This document shows positions 7,106 through 17,102 of a stretch of 20,012 bases of DNA, one piece after another. Source of the stretch: CAYYJS01 sp964472315 (GTDB taxonomy: Bacteria > Verrucomicrobiota > Kiritimatiellia > UBA8416); assembly GCA_964472315.1 (NCBI GenBank), contig CAYYJS010000057.1, positions 1 to 20,012 of the forward strand. The letters are read 5' to 3'. Every line of letters begins with the position of its first letter. Position 1 is the stretch's first letter. The notes below the pieces were generated by a model. The model saw only the letters and a program-made list of their open reading frames with translations. It was not told the DNA's origin and made no database searches. The translations under genes and the position numbers were made by a program.

Positions 7106-7387
7106 TCACGCCACGGACGGCTCGGCGAAACAATGGGCAAACAGCGAGCGGATGGCGACGATCGCCGCATCGGCATCGTGGCCTTTCGCGATCACCGCGA
7201 CCTCGCCGTGACGGGCGGCGCCCAGAGTCACAAGGCCGATGGTGCTCTTGGCGTCGACCGTCTTCCGCCCGAAGCTGACCTTGATGTCGCTTTCAAACCG
7301 ACTGGCCGTACGGGCAAAGGTCGCCGCCGCCCGCAGGTGCAACCCCAGCTCGTTCGGTATCGTCAGTTTACACGCCGCTTCGTTCAT
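7106..7387 (-). CDS. HPr-family phosphocarrier protein
   Basis: From ATG 7387 the product has 93 residues, the normal HPr size. The active-site segment is ELGLHLRAAATF, with the phosphorylatable histidine at residue 17 and the conserved arginine at 19. The canonical G-L-H-A-R-P-A is altered, with Ala to Leu and Pro to Ala around these residues. The KSTIGLVTLGA stretch matches the HPr kinase site region, with Ser48 in the regulatory serine position. It would accept phosphate from PTS enzyme I. The frame runs back to 7459, but those 24 residues do not look like HPr; GGAG about 11 nt upstream supports 7387. It lies 84 bp downstream of the large VWA operon and may have its own promoter. I do not assign ptsH because enzyme I and EII genes are absent here. 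Confidence 0.85.
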   Translation of the reverse strand: MNEAACKLTIPNELGLHLRAAATFARTASRFESDIKVSFGRKTVDAKSTIGLVTLGAARHGEVAVIAKGHDADAAIVAIRSLFAHCFAEPSVA

Positions 7388-7430
7388 CGCGCCATGGTCT
7401 CCGCCATGAAAACCGAAAAAGAAAGGCGGC

Positions 7431-7459
7431 AGGCTACTCGAACGCATTCGCGAATGCAA
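7431..7459 (-). promoter_or_regulatory. Weak candidate promoter ahead of the HPr gene
   Basis: On the minus strand TTGCAT (7454-7459) and TAGCCT (7431-7436) are 17 nt apart, the same -35-like box and spacing as the candidate at 1706-1734. Each box matches only about half of the sigma-70 consensus. The spacer contains most of the palindrome at 7444-7457. Confidence 0.25.
7444..7457. promoter_or_regulatory. 14-bp perfect palindrome between the VWA operon and the HPr gene
   Basis: GCATTCGCGAATGC is a perfect dyad in the 84-bp gap between the VWA gene and the HPr gene. It overlaps the putative promoter, so it is placed like an operator for a dimeric regulator. As RNA it could also form a 5-bp hairpin, but no T-run follows directly. 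Confidence 0.4.
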
Positions 7460-7471
7460 CCCGCGAATCCC

Positions 7472-10249
7472 TCACAGCCGTTCGGTGCGGTGGCGGGCGC
7501 GACGGCGTGCCTGCGCCAGAGCGTCGAGCGTGCCCTCGCGCTCAGGCGTCTCCGGCGGCACGACAGGGCGCGGCGGCGCGTCGTCCGGCGGGCGCGGCGC
7601 TTGGCCGCGCCCCGCCCCGGTCCGGCGCGGCACGCGCGGCGCGCGCCGACCCCACGCCATACGAGGCAGCCGCGGCCGCTTCGCCTGGCCTCGCGTGAAG
7701 ACCCCCGTGCGACGCTGCAAGACGTCGGCAAGCAACAGGACGACCGCCAGCACATAACACACCCAGGAGACCTCCACGAGCCGCACCTGCGTCGGCAGGC
7801 TCGCCCAGATGGCCGCCACGTCCAACCGCTCCTCGCCGCCGGTCGCCGCCGCCAACCGCTTCAGCGTCTCGTAGCCGCGGCCCGGTTCCGCCGGTCGGAA
7901 TTCAGGCGAGTACGGCAGACACACCGGTGCCAGCGTCATCGCCGGCAGCCCCGGCAGCGCCACGGTCGGCAGCGCCGTCTCCTGCCCGCTCAGCACGAAT
8001 TCGGCTTCCATCCGGTCCGCCGAGGCCCACCCCATTTCGATTTGCGTCCGGATCGGCGCCACACCCGACTCGCCGTGCAACATGTCCACGCGCGGCGTGC
8101 CCGCGAAAGGCGGGGACGTTCGCGCCGGATCCAGGTGCAAGGCGATGCGGCACGCGCCGGCGCGCAGTTCCTGAGTCAACAACAGACCCTCCGGCAGCAC
8201 GTCGTTGGCGCCGGCGGCCCAGCGCGCCAGCCCGGCGAAACAGTCCGACACCCCCGGCCAGCGCGCCATCGGCCCCGTATAGGGTCCGTCGGCTTCGCCG
8301 GTGTAGCATACGACGCGCCCGCGCCCCGCCTGCCATGACGCGATGACGGGCGCCTGGTACGTGTCGGTCGTCACGGCCGCCAGGTTGGCTTCGGGCCGCG
8401 CGTAACACAAATTGTAGCCGCCGATCACGGGCGCCGGCGCGGGCGGCGTCAGCGTCGACAACAACCCGTAACCCGGCGTGAACGCCACCGCCGTCGGTTC
8501 CTCGATCAGCGCGCTGCGCGTCACGGCAAACGTGTCCTGCGCGAACAGCCTCGGGATCTCGGTCGCATCGGCCGTGAAGAAGCTCTGCCCCTCGCCCATC
8601 CGCGCCACGTCGCGCAACAACCCCGCGTCGCAGTCATCCTCGGTTCCCAGCCCCACCACGCTGCACGTGATGTTCGCGCCGGCGCCTTTCTTGAGCAGCT
8701 CGGCATAGGCGCCGGGCTCCTCGGAGTCGGCCGCGTCGGCGAAGAGGATGATGTGCCGCGTCTGCGCCGTCGATTTCAGCAGCATGCGCGTCGCCGCTTG
8801 CAGGGCCTCGTAGACGAAGATGCCGCCGCCCATCGACTGCACCTGCAACACCTGATCCCGCCGGCCGCGATTCACGTCCACCGGCGCCAGATCCACGACC
8901 GTGTGCGCCGTGCTGTCCACGGCGATCACACCGATCTCGTCGTCGCCGCTCAGCAGATCCATCACCTGTACGGCGCCCAGGTTCGCCAGGTCCATTTTCG
9001 TCCGCCCCGGCCCCGCCCCGGCCGCCATGCTGCCGGAACGGTCCATCGCGATGACAATGGCCAGACTGAACTTGCGGTGTTCGCGTTTGAGTTCCATCGA
9101 AACCGGCATGATGCGTTCGAGGGGCGACCGGAAGTAGCCGCCCGGCCCGTACGCGTTGCGCCCGCCGGTCATCATCAGTCCCGCACCCGTGTTCTCGATC
9201 CACGCCGCCAGCAGTTCCATGCCCGAGGGGCCGATCGCCCCGGCCGCCACGTTCTCCAGAAGCACGCCGCTGTAGTTCGAAAGTTCGGCCAGCGTCCACC
9301 GTGTCTGCGTCGGCGTCCGCGTGCGCACCTCCAGCCCGCCGGCGCGCAGGAACGCGTCGAATGTGCCGCGCTCGACGCCGGACACGCACAGCAGCGGCAG
9401 GTTTCCGGACACGCCGACCAGCACGCGCGCCACGTTGTTCCCCGGCTGCGGGTCTTCGCCATCCGCCTCCACGCGCAGCACGTACGGCCGCGTGCCCGGC
9501 CCGTCGGCGCGGTCGCGGAACACGAACCGATTGCTCCCGGCATAGCACTCCCGCGCGCCGGCCGCCAGCCGCGTGGCGCCGCACAACAGTTCATAGCGCA
9601 CGGTCTGCCGCGTCGGCGACCGCACCCAGGCGGTCAGCAGGAACGCTTCGCCGACCGCCGGCATGTCCGGCGCCGGGAAGCGCTCGATCGCGAGATCGCC
9701 GGACACCGTACGTTCCTGGAGGCGGAAGTCGACCGGCACGCCGCGCGCCGCCGCGCGCGCCGCCGGCCCCGACGGGTCGACGCCGCTCCAGCGCCCATCG
9801 CTGAGCACGAATACGCGACCGACGCCGTCGCGCGGAATCAGCCCGAGCGCCAGGTCCAGCGCCGCCCCCAGATTCGATTGCCCGGGTCCGACCGCGGAGA
9901 CGAACCCGCCGAACGCGCCCGCCTGCGGCGGATGCTCCAGCACCGCTTCGCGCCCGAAGGCGACCACCGCCAGCCGCTCGCGCGCCGAGGTCCCGCCCGC
10001 CGCGATGCGGATCAGTTCCTCCTGGTTGCGCCACGCGCCGGCCTCCATCGACTCGCTGCGGTCCGCCACCACGACCACCGTCCCGGTCCGCCCCGGCAGG
10101 CGCACGGCAAGCCGGCTCAGGCCCAGCACGACCGCCGCCAGCGTCAGCGCCCGCAGCCACGCGAGCAGCCGCGTCGGCGGCCGGTACGCCAGCAGCAGCG
10201 CCGCCAGCGGCGCGCCGAGCAACAGCCAGATGGGCGCCAGGATGGTCAT
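7472..10249 (-). CDS. Large membrane protein with two VWA domains flanking a GATase-like domain
   Basis: From ATG 10249 the protein has 925 residues. Order: two N-terminal hydrophobic segments (about 4-22 and 30-47); a first VWA domain with MIDAS motif DRSES at 63-67; a beta-rich linker; a class-I-glutamine-amidotransferase-like region (about 285-385) containing MMTGGRNAYGPGGYFRSPLE; a second VWA domain with MIDAS DRSGS at 403-407 after LAIVIAM; a further beta-rich part; a transmembrane helix at about 823-845; and a basic, proline-rich tail of some 75 residues. No glutaminase cysteine in the usual nucleophile-elbow setting is evident, so the GATase fold is probably non-catalytic. It is the last gene of the MoxR operon, its start overlapping the BatA-like stop by 4 bp. 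VWA proteins of this kind are presumed clients or partners of the MoxR ATPase. Confidence 0.88.
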   Translation of the reverse strand: MTILAPIWLLLGAPLAALLLAYRPPTRLLAWLRALTLAAVVLGLSRLAVRLPGRTGTVVVVADRSESMEAGAWRNQEELIRIAAGGTSARERLAVVAFGREAVLEHPPQAGAFGGFVSAVGPGQSNLGAALDLALGLIPRDGVGRVFVLSDGRWSGVDPSGPAARAAARGVPVDFRLQERTVSGDLAIERFPAPDMPAVGEAFLLTAWVRSPTRQTVRYELLCGATRLAAGARECYAGSNRFVFRDRADGPGTRPYVLRVEADGEDPQPGNNVARVLVGVSGNLPLLCVSGVERGTFDAFLRAGGLEVRTRTPTQTRWTLAELSNYSGVLLENVAAGAIGPSGMELLAAWIENTGAGLMMTGGRNAYGPGGYFRSPLERIMPVSMELKREHRKFSLAIVIAMDRSGSMAAGAGPGRTKMDLANLGAVQVMDLLSGDDEIGVIAVDSTAHTVVDLAPVDVNRGRRDQVLQVQSMGGGIFVYEALQAATRMLLKSTAQTRHIILFADAADSEEPGAYAELLKKGAGANITCSVVGLGTEDDCDAGLLRDVARMGEGQSFFTADATEIPRLFAQDTFAVTRSALIEEPTAVAFTPGYGLLSTLTPPAPAPVIGGYNLCYARPEANLAAVTTDTYQAPVIASWQAGRGRVVCYTGEADGPYTGPMARWPGVSDCFAGLARWAAGANDVLPEGLLLTQELRAGACRIALHLDPARTSPPFAGTPRVDMLHGESGVAPIRTQIEMGWASADRMEAEFVLSGQETALPTVALPGLPAMTLAPVCLPYSPEFRPAEPGRGYETLKRLAAATGGEERLDVAAIWASLPTQVRLVEVSWVCYVLAVVLLLADVLQRRTGVFTRGQAKRPRLPRMAWGRRAPRVPRRTGAGRGQAPRPPDDAPPRPVVPPETPEREGTLDALAQARRRARHRTERL

Positions 10250-11991
10250 TCGACGGCCTCCGCTCCGGCGGTCGACCGCCCGATCAGCGCCGTGTGCACG
10301 GCCAGCGCCAGCAACGCCGCCAGCGCGGCCGGCCACGCCCAGCTCGCGTAGTCCCGCGTCAGGACCTCCGTCGCGTGCCAGTCGCCCCAGGCGCCGCTGC
10401 GCTGTCCGCGCAAATCGCTCTCGCCGGACGCGCAGAAGTTCGCCGCCAGTTCGCAACGCCACGCGTCGGCGGCAACCCCATACCGCCCCGGCGTCGGCAA
10501 CGCCGCCACGACGACGCCCCCGCGCGCCTCCAGCACCCGCGCGCCGTCCGGGCCGTCGACGACGACCGTCACGGTCCCGGCCGGCGCCGTCACGCGCACG
10601 TCGCCGCCGGCATGCACGTTGACGCGTTCGACGCCCGGCAAGGCCTGGGACCGCCAGTGAAGGATATTCCACAGCAGGCCGGGCCACGCCGGCGTGCGCT
10701 GCATGGTCGAGATCGCCGGAACGAACCGCAGGTCGATGATCCACCGCCCGGAGGCGGGCGTCTGCACGCACAGCAGCGGTTCGTTGCCGGCCAGAATCAC
10801 CGGCGTCCCCGGCACGGTCGCGCCCGCGCCGCCGCCCCACACGGCGCCGTCGAAGGACAATCCCTCGGTCAGCGGGTGCTCCCGATCGACGACGAACGGG
10901 CCGGCGTAGGCGACCGCGCCCGTGGGCGCCACGACGCGCAGCACCCAGGCGGCGCCGTCCGGTTCGGCGTCCGCGCGATCCGTGACCACCAGGTCGGGCG
11001 GCGCGGCGAGGTCCGCCAAACCGGCCGCCGCGAGTCCCGCTTCGATCCATCGCCGGATCTCCGCATCCGCCACGTCCACGCGCACGCCGACCGGACGCGG
11101 CGCGTCCGGCAACAGCGTAACGCGGTTGTCGATCGCCAGGGCATCGTCCGGCAGCCGGATATCGACGGCGCCCGTGCCGGGCGGCAGCGTCAGCGCCGTC
11201 GGCGCCGTCCCGCCGGCCGGCGCCTCGATGGCCACCGTCTGCACGCGGCGGTCGGCCGTCACAAGCGCCAGTTCCACGGAGCGGTTCTCCGCGGCGTAGT
11301 TGCCCACCTCGACGAACAGACGGTCCCGTCCGTCGCTCGACGCCCGGCGCGCCTCGATGAAACCGAGGTTGGGTTCGCCGTCGCCGAACGCCTCCCACCG
11401 GACTTGCCCCGGCGCGGGCGCCACCGGCGGGGGCCGGTCGGTGAGCACAAGCACCTGGCCGCGGTCGCCCGCCAGTTGCAGGGCCAGCATCAGGGCGGCA
11501 TCGAGGTCGGCCCGCGGCGCCCGGCAGCGCCACGCCGCCGCCAGGGCGGCGTCGCTCCCAACATCGACGAGGCCGGGGCGCTCGCCGGCCAGGACATAGC
11601 GGACGGCGCGGAAGCGCTCGCGCCGCACCGTGCGCCGCAGCGCCGTCAGGGCGCGGTCGCGCGGGCTGGCCTCCGGCGCGCCGGACGACATCGACGCCGA
11701 GTCGTCGAGTACCACCACGCACGCACGCCGCGCTCCCTCGTACGGCGCCCGCGGATCGGTCGCCGCCAGGGTCAGCGCGAGCAACGCCAGCAGTTCCAGC
11801 GCAAACAGCCATGACGTGCGCATGCGGCGGATCACCGTGCCGCCCTCCCGCGTCCGCAAGGCGCTGTCCCACAAGAACAGGCCGGACACCTGACGCCGGC
11901 GGAAACGGTTGCGGAAGAGATAGATCGTCACCAGCGCCGGAAGCGACACGGCGGCCAGCAGCGCGAGCGGGTAGGTCAATAGCGGAATCAT
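10246..11991 (-). CDS. BatA-like membrane protein with VWA domain
   Basis: The 581-residue protein opens with a BatA N-terminal region: a hydrophobic helix at about 5-26, a basic cytoplasmic loop RNRFRRRQVSGLFLWDS, and a second helix at about 60-77. A VWA domain follows with the MIDAS sequence DDSAS (96-100). The middle and C-terminal parts are beta-rich and resemble the exoplasmic region of BatA/aerotolerance-type proteins in PVC bacteria, including an HPLTEGLSFDGAVW segment. A helix at about 552-570 lies near the C-terminus. Family members are thought to work with MoxR ATPases in envelope or stress functions. Start and stop overlap the neighbouring genes by 4 bp each. The substrate or partner is unknown. 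Confidence 0.87.
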   Translation of the reverse strand: MIPLLTYPLALLAAVSLPALVTIYLFRNRFRRRQVSGLFLWDSALRTREGGTVIRRMRTSWLFALELLALLALTLAATDPRAPYEGARRACVVVLDDSASMSSGAPEASPRDRALTALRRTVRRERFRAVRYVLAGERPGLVDVGSDAALAAAWRCRAPRADLDAALMLALQLAGDRGQVLVLTDRPPPVAPAPGQVRWEAFGDGEPNLGFIEARRASSDGRDRLFVEVGNYAAENRSVELALVTADRRVQTVAIEAPAGGTAPTALTLPPGTGAVDIRLPDDALAIDNRVTLLPDAPRPVGVRVDVADAEIRRWIEAGLAAAGLADLAAPPDLVVTDRADAEPDGAAWVLRVVAPTGAVAYAGPFVVDREHPLTEGLSFDGAVWGGGAGATVPGTPVILAGNEPLLCVQTPASGRWIIDLRFVPAISTMQRTPAWPGLLWNILHWRSQALPGVERVNVHAGGDVRVTAPAGTVTVVVDGPDGARVLEARGGVVVAALPTPGRYGVAADAWRCELAANFCASGESDLRGQRSGAWGDWHATEVLTRDYASWAWPAALAALLALAVHTALIGRSTAGAEAVE

Positions 11992-12863
11992 ATCGTCATC
12001 AGCACCCGTGCACGTTCCAGGGCCGGCGCGCGACGCGCCTGCTCCACGAAATCCTCCGCCATCACGGTCACCAGCGTCGCCCCCACCAGACGGCAGGCGT
12101 TATGCCACTGTTGCCGGTGCCGGGCAAGCGCCTCGCGATAACGCTGCCGCGCCAGGGCGTCGATGAACAGTTCCCGCTCGCCGCCGCTTTCGATGTCGGC
12201 CAACCGCAGGTTCCCCTGCAGGTCCGGTTCGGCTTCGGCGCGCGCCAGCAGGTGGATCACGGTCACCGCCGCGGCGCCGTGCGCGAACGGCCGGAGGATC
12301 GCCAGAGGATCGTCCTCCCACAGCAGGTCGCTGACGAACACGCGGATGCCGTGCCGCCGCCAGCGGGCGCCGCCCCGGTGCATCGCCGCGGCCGGCGCGG
12401 TTACGGCATCGAGGGCCAGCCCTTCCCAGAGGCGCGGCGAACGCGCGCCGTTCGGCACCGCATCGATGCGCGCACCGGCCAGCCAGGCCGTGTGCGAGCA
12501 CGCGGCGTTCGCGGCGGCCGCCGCCAGCAACCCGGCCAACCCGAAGAAGGCTTCGGCTTTGCGCGTGTCCGCGAGGTCCATCGAGCGCGATCCGTCCAGC
12601 AGCAGGTCGAGGTGGGGGTTGACCTCCTCGCGGTACAGTTTGACGACCAGTTTGTCGCTGCGCGCATAGGCCCCCCAGTCGATGCGCCTCAGGTCGTCGC
12701 CGGGCTCGTACTCGCGGAAGTCGCGGAAGTCCAGCGAGCTGCCGGTGCGATGCCCAAGCTGATAGCCGATCGCGCCGTGCATCGCCTCGCGCGGAATCGC
12801 CAGCGCATAGCGCCGGCCCGCATCCTCGCCGGCCGTCAGATACTGGCGGTGCGCCGCGTTCAT
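11988..12863 (-). CDS. DUF58 domain protein
   Basis: From ATG 12863 the protein has 291 residues and no membrane segment. The DUF58 signature is plain at 46-80: FRDFREYEPGDDLRRIDWGA followed by YARSDKLVVKLYREE. A VWA-like strand and metal-site motif DGSRS (90-94) follows. DUF58 proteins are regularly encoded between MoxR and VWA genes and are thought to act as adaptors in this assembly. The frame could extend to 12947, but ATG 12863 overlaps the permease stop by 4 bp and family similarity begins here. The stop overlaps the BatA-like start by 4 bp. Confidence 0.92.
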   Translation of the reverse strand: MNAAHRQYLTAGEDAGRRYALAIPREAMHGAIGYQLGHRTGSSLDFRDFREYEPGDDLRRIDWGAYARSDKLVVKLYREEVNPHLDLLLDGSRSMDLADTRKAEAFFGLAGLLAAAAANAACSHTAWLAGARIDAVPNGARSPRLWEGLALDAVTAPAAAMHRGGARWRRHGIRVFVSDLLWEDDPLAILRPFAHGAAAVTVIHLLARAEAEPDLQGNLRLADIESGGERELFIDALARQRYREALARHRQQWHNACRLVGATLVTVMAEDFVEQARRAPALERARVLMTI

Positions 12864-14331
12864 ACGGCATCGGCTGCGGGCGGTACGAAGTCGCGCATCT
12901 GAAGGAACAGCCACCGGCCGTTCGCCGCCAGCATCGCGGTCGCCCACGTGCCGGAGAACACCAGATGCATCTCACGGCACTTGCGGGCGCCGACGGTGAA
13001 GATGTTGCCCATGTACCAGGCCACCGGGTCGCGCCACGAATGATCGCCCAGCAGGAGCGCGACGAGCGAGGGCAGCAGCGCGCCTACCATGATCAGCGTC
13101 ACCGCGATCGGCCAGACCATCAGCGGACGGAACCGCCGCGCGAACAGGCGTCGATAGATCAGCGCCGCCGTCAGTCCATACGCCACGTTGTACAGCAGGA
13201 AGCTGGAAAAGGCCGTGGTCATCTCCGCGACATCGCCATCCACGCCGCCATGCGCCGCCCAGACGGCGCCCAGGAGGGTCGCCGCCACGGTCGCCGCGGC
13301 CAGCAGCAGCACCCAGCAGAGCGCCCCGGCCGGACCGTTGTAGAAGAGAAACGCCATCCGCCGCGCCAGCCGGCCGCGCGGGATGGCGCGCCGCACGCGG
13401 GCGCTGAGAAGCGTATCCTCGCTGAGCCCGGTCAGAACCGCCGCCGAGAGCAGCAGCATCGACCCGACCAGCCATACCAGCAGGATCTCCTCTTCGCGTT
13501 CGACCCGCGCCACGACGAAGATCCAGATGCCGGAGACAAGCCAGCCGAACGTCGCGTAGGCGCGCACCGGCAACGCGCGGTTGGCGGAGGGCGGGCTGAT
13601 GAGCGCCACGGCCAGCCGCTGCACCAGCCCCGCCGCGAGCCACAGGCCGCCGACCACGGACGCGGACGCCGCCCAGAAATCCCACGTCCCGAACCGGCTC
13701 CCGACGCCCCGCCGCACCAGATCCCAACCGAAGGCATTCACGGTGATGACGATCGCGAAGAGCCCGCCGACCGAGGCCAGGCCGAGCAGCAGCTTGAACA
13801 CGCGGCTCGCGGGCAGGCACGCGAGAAACAGCGCGGCCTGCGTCACGGCGACCACGACCACGAACACGAAGCCCAGCGCGACGAAGATCGACGGGATATC
13901 GATGCCGCGCAACAGGTACGAGAAGGACATGAAGGGCGCCGCGGCCGCGAACAGCAGAACCGCGATCGCGACGGCGGCGAACAGCTTGCCGCGGATGATC
14001 GCCCCCGGCTTGATCGTCGTGATGAACAGCAGGTCGAGGTTGTCGTCCCAACGCTCCATGGCCAGACGCACCCCGGCGTAGAGCGGGATGAACGCCAGAC
14101 AGGCCACCGACAACAGCACGAACAGCAACTGGAACATGTCGCGCCCCAGATACATGGCGGGGTCGACCTTCGCGCTCCGCGTCAACAACAACATACCGAT
14201 CGCGAAGAGCTCGACCCCCAGGAACAGGACAAAGACGCCTGAAACGAACCGGCTCCGGACCGCCTGGCGCAGTTCCTTGACCACGATGGGGTTCAGACGG
14301 CGCGGCAGCCGCGGCGATGGCGCGACGGAAT

Positions 14332-14335
<4 letters not shown>
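12860..14335 (-). CDS. ABC-2-type transporter permease
   Basis: This is a 491-residue polytopic protein with about ten to twelve hydrophobic segments, for example 32-52, 68-90, 115-137, 149-175, 180-202, 222-245, 285-303, 337-359, 375-396 and 405-430. The N-terminus RLNPIVVKELRQAVRSRF is typical of ABC-2 permeases that pair with a single cytoplasmic ATPase, and the adjacent loop RWDDNLDLLFITTIKPGAIIRGKL contains the family's coupling-helix region. It is encoded directly after the ATPase (4-bp overlap) and before DUF58 (4-bp overlap). It would export an unknown substrate or work on membrane protein topology; nothing in the sequence identifies the substrate. Confidence 0.88.
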
Positions 14336-15257
<922 letters not shown>

Positions 15258-15261
<4 letters not shown>

Positions 15262-17102
15262 CGTGTCTCCCTCCCCGGCGCGTCGGCGAGTCGCCCGACC
15301 ACCGTCGACCGGGCGTTCAGCTTGACGCGCCCGTCCAGCCCATGCTCCAGAAAGGGCGCCCCCTTCAGCACGGCCAGGTACATGCCCGGATCGAGAAGCT
15401 CGTGCCGTCGCGTCGCCAGACCTTCGAAGTCGCTCGCCCACGTCGTCGACCGATAGAGCTCGCGCAGTCGCGCGGGATCGCTGCGCGCCGTCGGCGGTCC
15501 GTCGTCGGCAACCAGCACGGCGCCGTCGCCGGCCGCGAGTCCGTCCTCATGCCGATACCAGCGGCCATCCGGCCCGCGCACCCACAACCGCTCGATATCG
15601 GCCCCCAATCCGTTCGACACACGCGGGCCGGCGGCGTCCCAGACGATGTCCAGGCGCTCGCGCCGCAGGGCCGGCCGGCGCACCTGGAAGTAAGCCGGAA
15701 TCCGGGCCGACACCCACCCGCGCGTCAAGTGTTGGTCACGTGTCCAATCCATGTACTTGGCGCTGCCCGTATCGTATCGGTACTGCTTCACGAAAGCCGA
15801 CAACTCGGTCCAGGCGTCGAAATGGAGCCCGCCCGAAGGCGTCAGCGGACAGTAGACCGCGACGAGGCCGAGGGTCGTCGCCTCGTGCGTGCGCTGGTCG
15901 AGCAGCGTCACCCCGTGCATCCGCGCCGTCGGCGTGATGCCCTCGGAAAGCAACGCATACGCCGCGACGCACAGGCACGTCAACCCCGCCACCAGCGGCA
16001 CGATCCACAGCAGCCAGATGCGGCGGTTCAGGCGGCCGAGCAGCACGAGCAGCACCGGCCCGATGACGATGGCGAAGACCAGCATGATGAAGTACATGCC
16101 GCGCACGGGCAGGTTCATGCCGTCGACCACGGGGAACTGCCGCAGGGCGTTGCTCATGTCGGTATTGTGCGTCCAGGGCTGCAGCGTCTCCTGCGCCAGG
16201 GCCAGCAACCCGCGCAGTCCCGCATCGTCGAGCGCGGCCGGCGACGCGTCCGGCACCAGCGCCACGAGTCCGAAGCCGACATGGTGGAGCCGCGCCCACG
16301 GCTGGACCGGTCCGACCCACGGCCGGACCGGGTCGGCGCGCGCGGCCCAGGCAAACGGCCACGCGTCGGTCCCCGCGATCACGAGCAGCCCGCCGGCGCC
16401 GACATACCGATGCAGGCATTCGGCCACGCCTTCCGGCAATCCGGCAAGATCGGCCGCGGCCAGAACGATGCCGTCATGGCACGTGTAGGCCAGCCAGTTG
16501 TCGCTCCACTCGGCGAGCTCGTACTCCGAGCGGACGATCGAGTACTCCTTGTCGTGACGCGACATGCCCGCCCGCGCCGCGGCATTGGTCGCTCCGGTCT
16601 CGAACAGCCGCGTCCAGAGCGCATCGTCGAATGCCTGCGCGTCGATGGCGCGGGTGGTGAGGATGCTGACCTTCTTGTTGTAGCCGGCATGGCCGTAATG
16701 GCTGCTCGAAAGCGACGGCAGCGGCGCCACACCCCAGTCCTCGCCGTCGACGACCACGCGCACTTGCGCGCTGCCGCTCATCGGGTACGGCGGCGCGGGC
16801 AGCGACACCACGGCCGTCGCCCCCGGCGCGAGCGTCACGGTCCGCTCGACCTGCGCCAACGTATCGCCGGCGCCATGGTACGATTGCGCCGGGGCGATCA
16901 ACCGCACCTCGTGCCGCCGGGACGCCGACTCGTTCCGCACCCGCACGCGGTGCTCGATGTAGCCGTGCGTCCGCATCGGTATCTGCTGCGATGCCGGCAG
17001 GATCGTCAAGTCGCGCAGCCGCGTCGAACACACCGCCGGCGCCACGAACGCCGCCCACGCCGTCACCGCGCACAACCCGCATCGTAATCCCGTCATACTC
17101 AC
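15258..17102 (-). CDS. Membrane protein with periplasmic GATase-like region, MoxR-operon component
   Basis: The 614-residue frame starts at GTG 17102, which overlaps the MoxR stop (GTGA); ATG 17096 two codons later is an alternative. Residues 4-26 form a signal peptide ending near APAVCS. About 300 exported residues follow: a beta-sandwich-like part, then a Rossmann/GATase-like region with YVGAGGLLVIAGTDAWPF (233-250). Two helices at about 336-356 (GMYFIMLVFAIVIGPVLLVL) and 362-384 are separated by a short basic loop (GRLNRRI). The final 230 residues are again beta-rich and probably exported. I know of no functional assignment. Its place between MoxR and the ABC ATPase suggests it belongs to the same envelope complex. 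Confidence 0.8.

Noticed and set aside
10250..11872. Upstream in-frame extension of the double-VWA protein to 1466 residues
   Set aside because: This part overlaps the whole BatA-like gene in another frame and encodes Arg/Gly-rich sequence; ATG 10249 at the 4-bp overlap is the real start.
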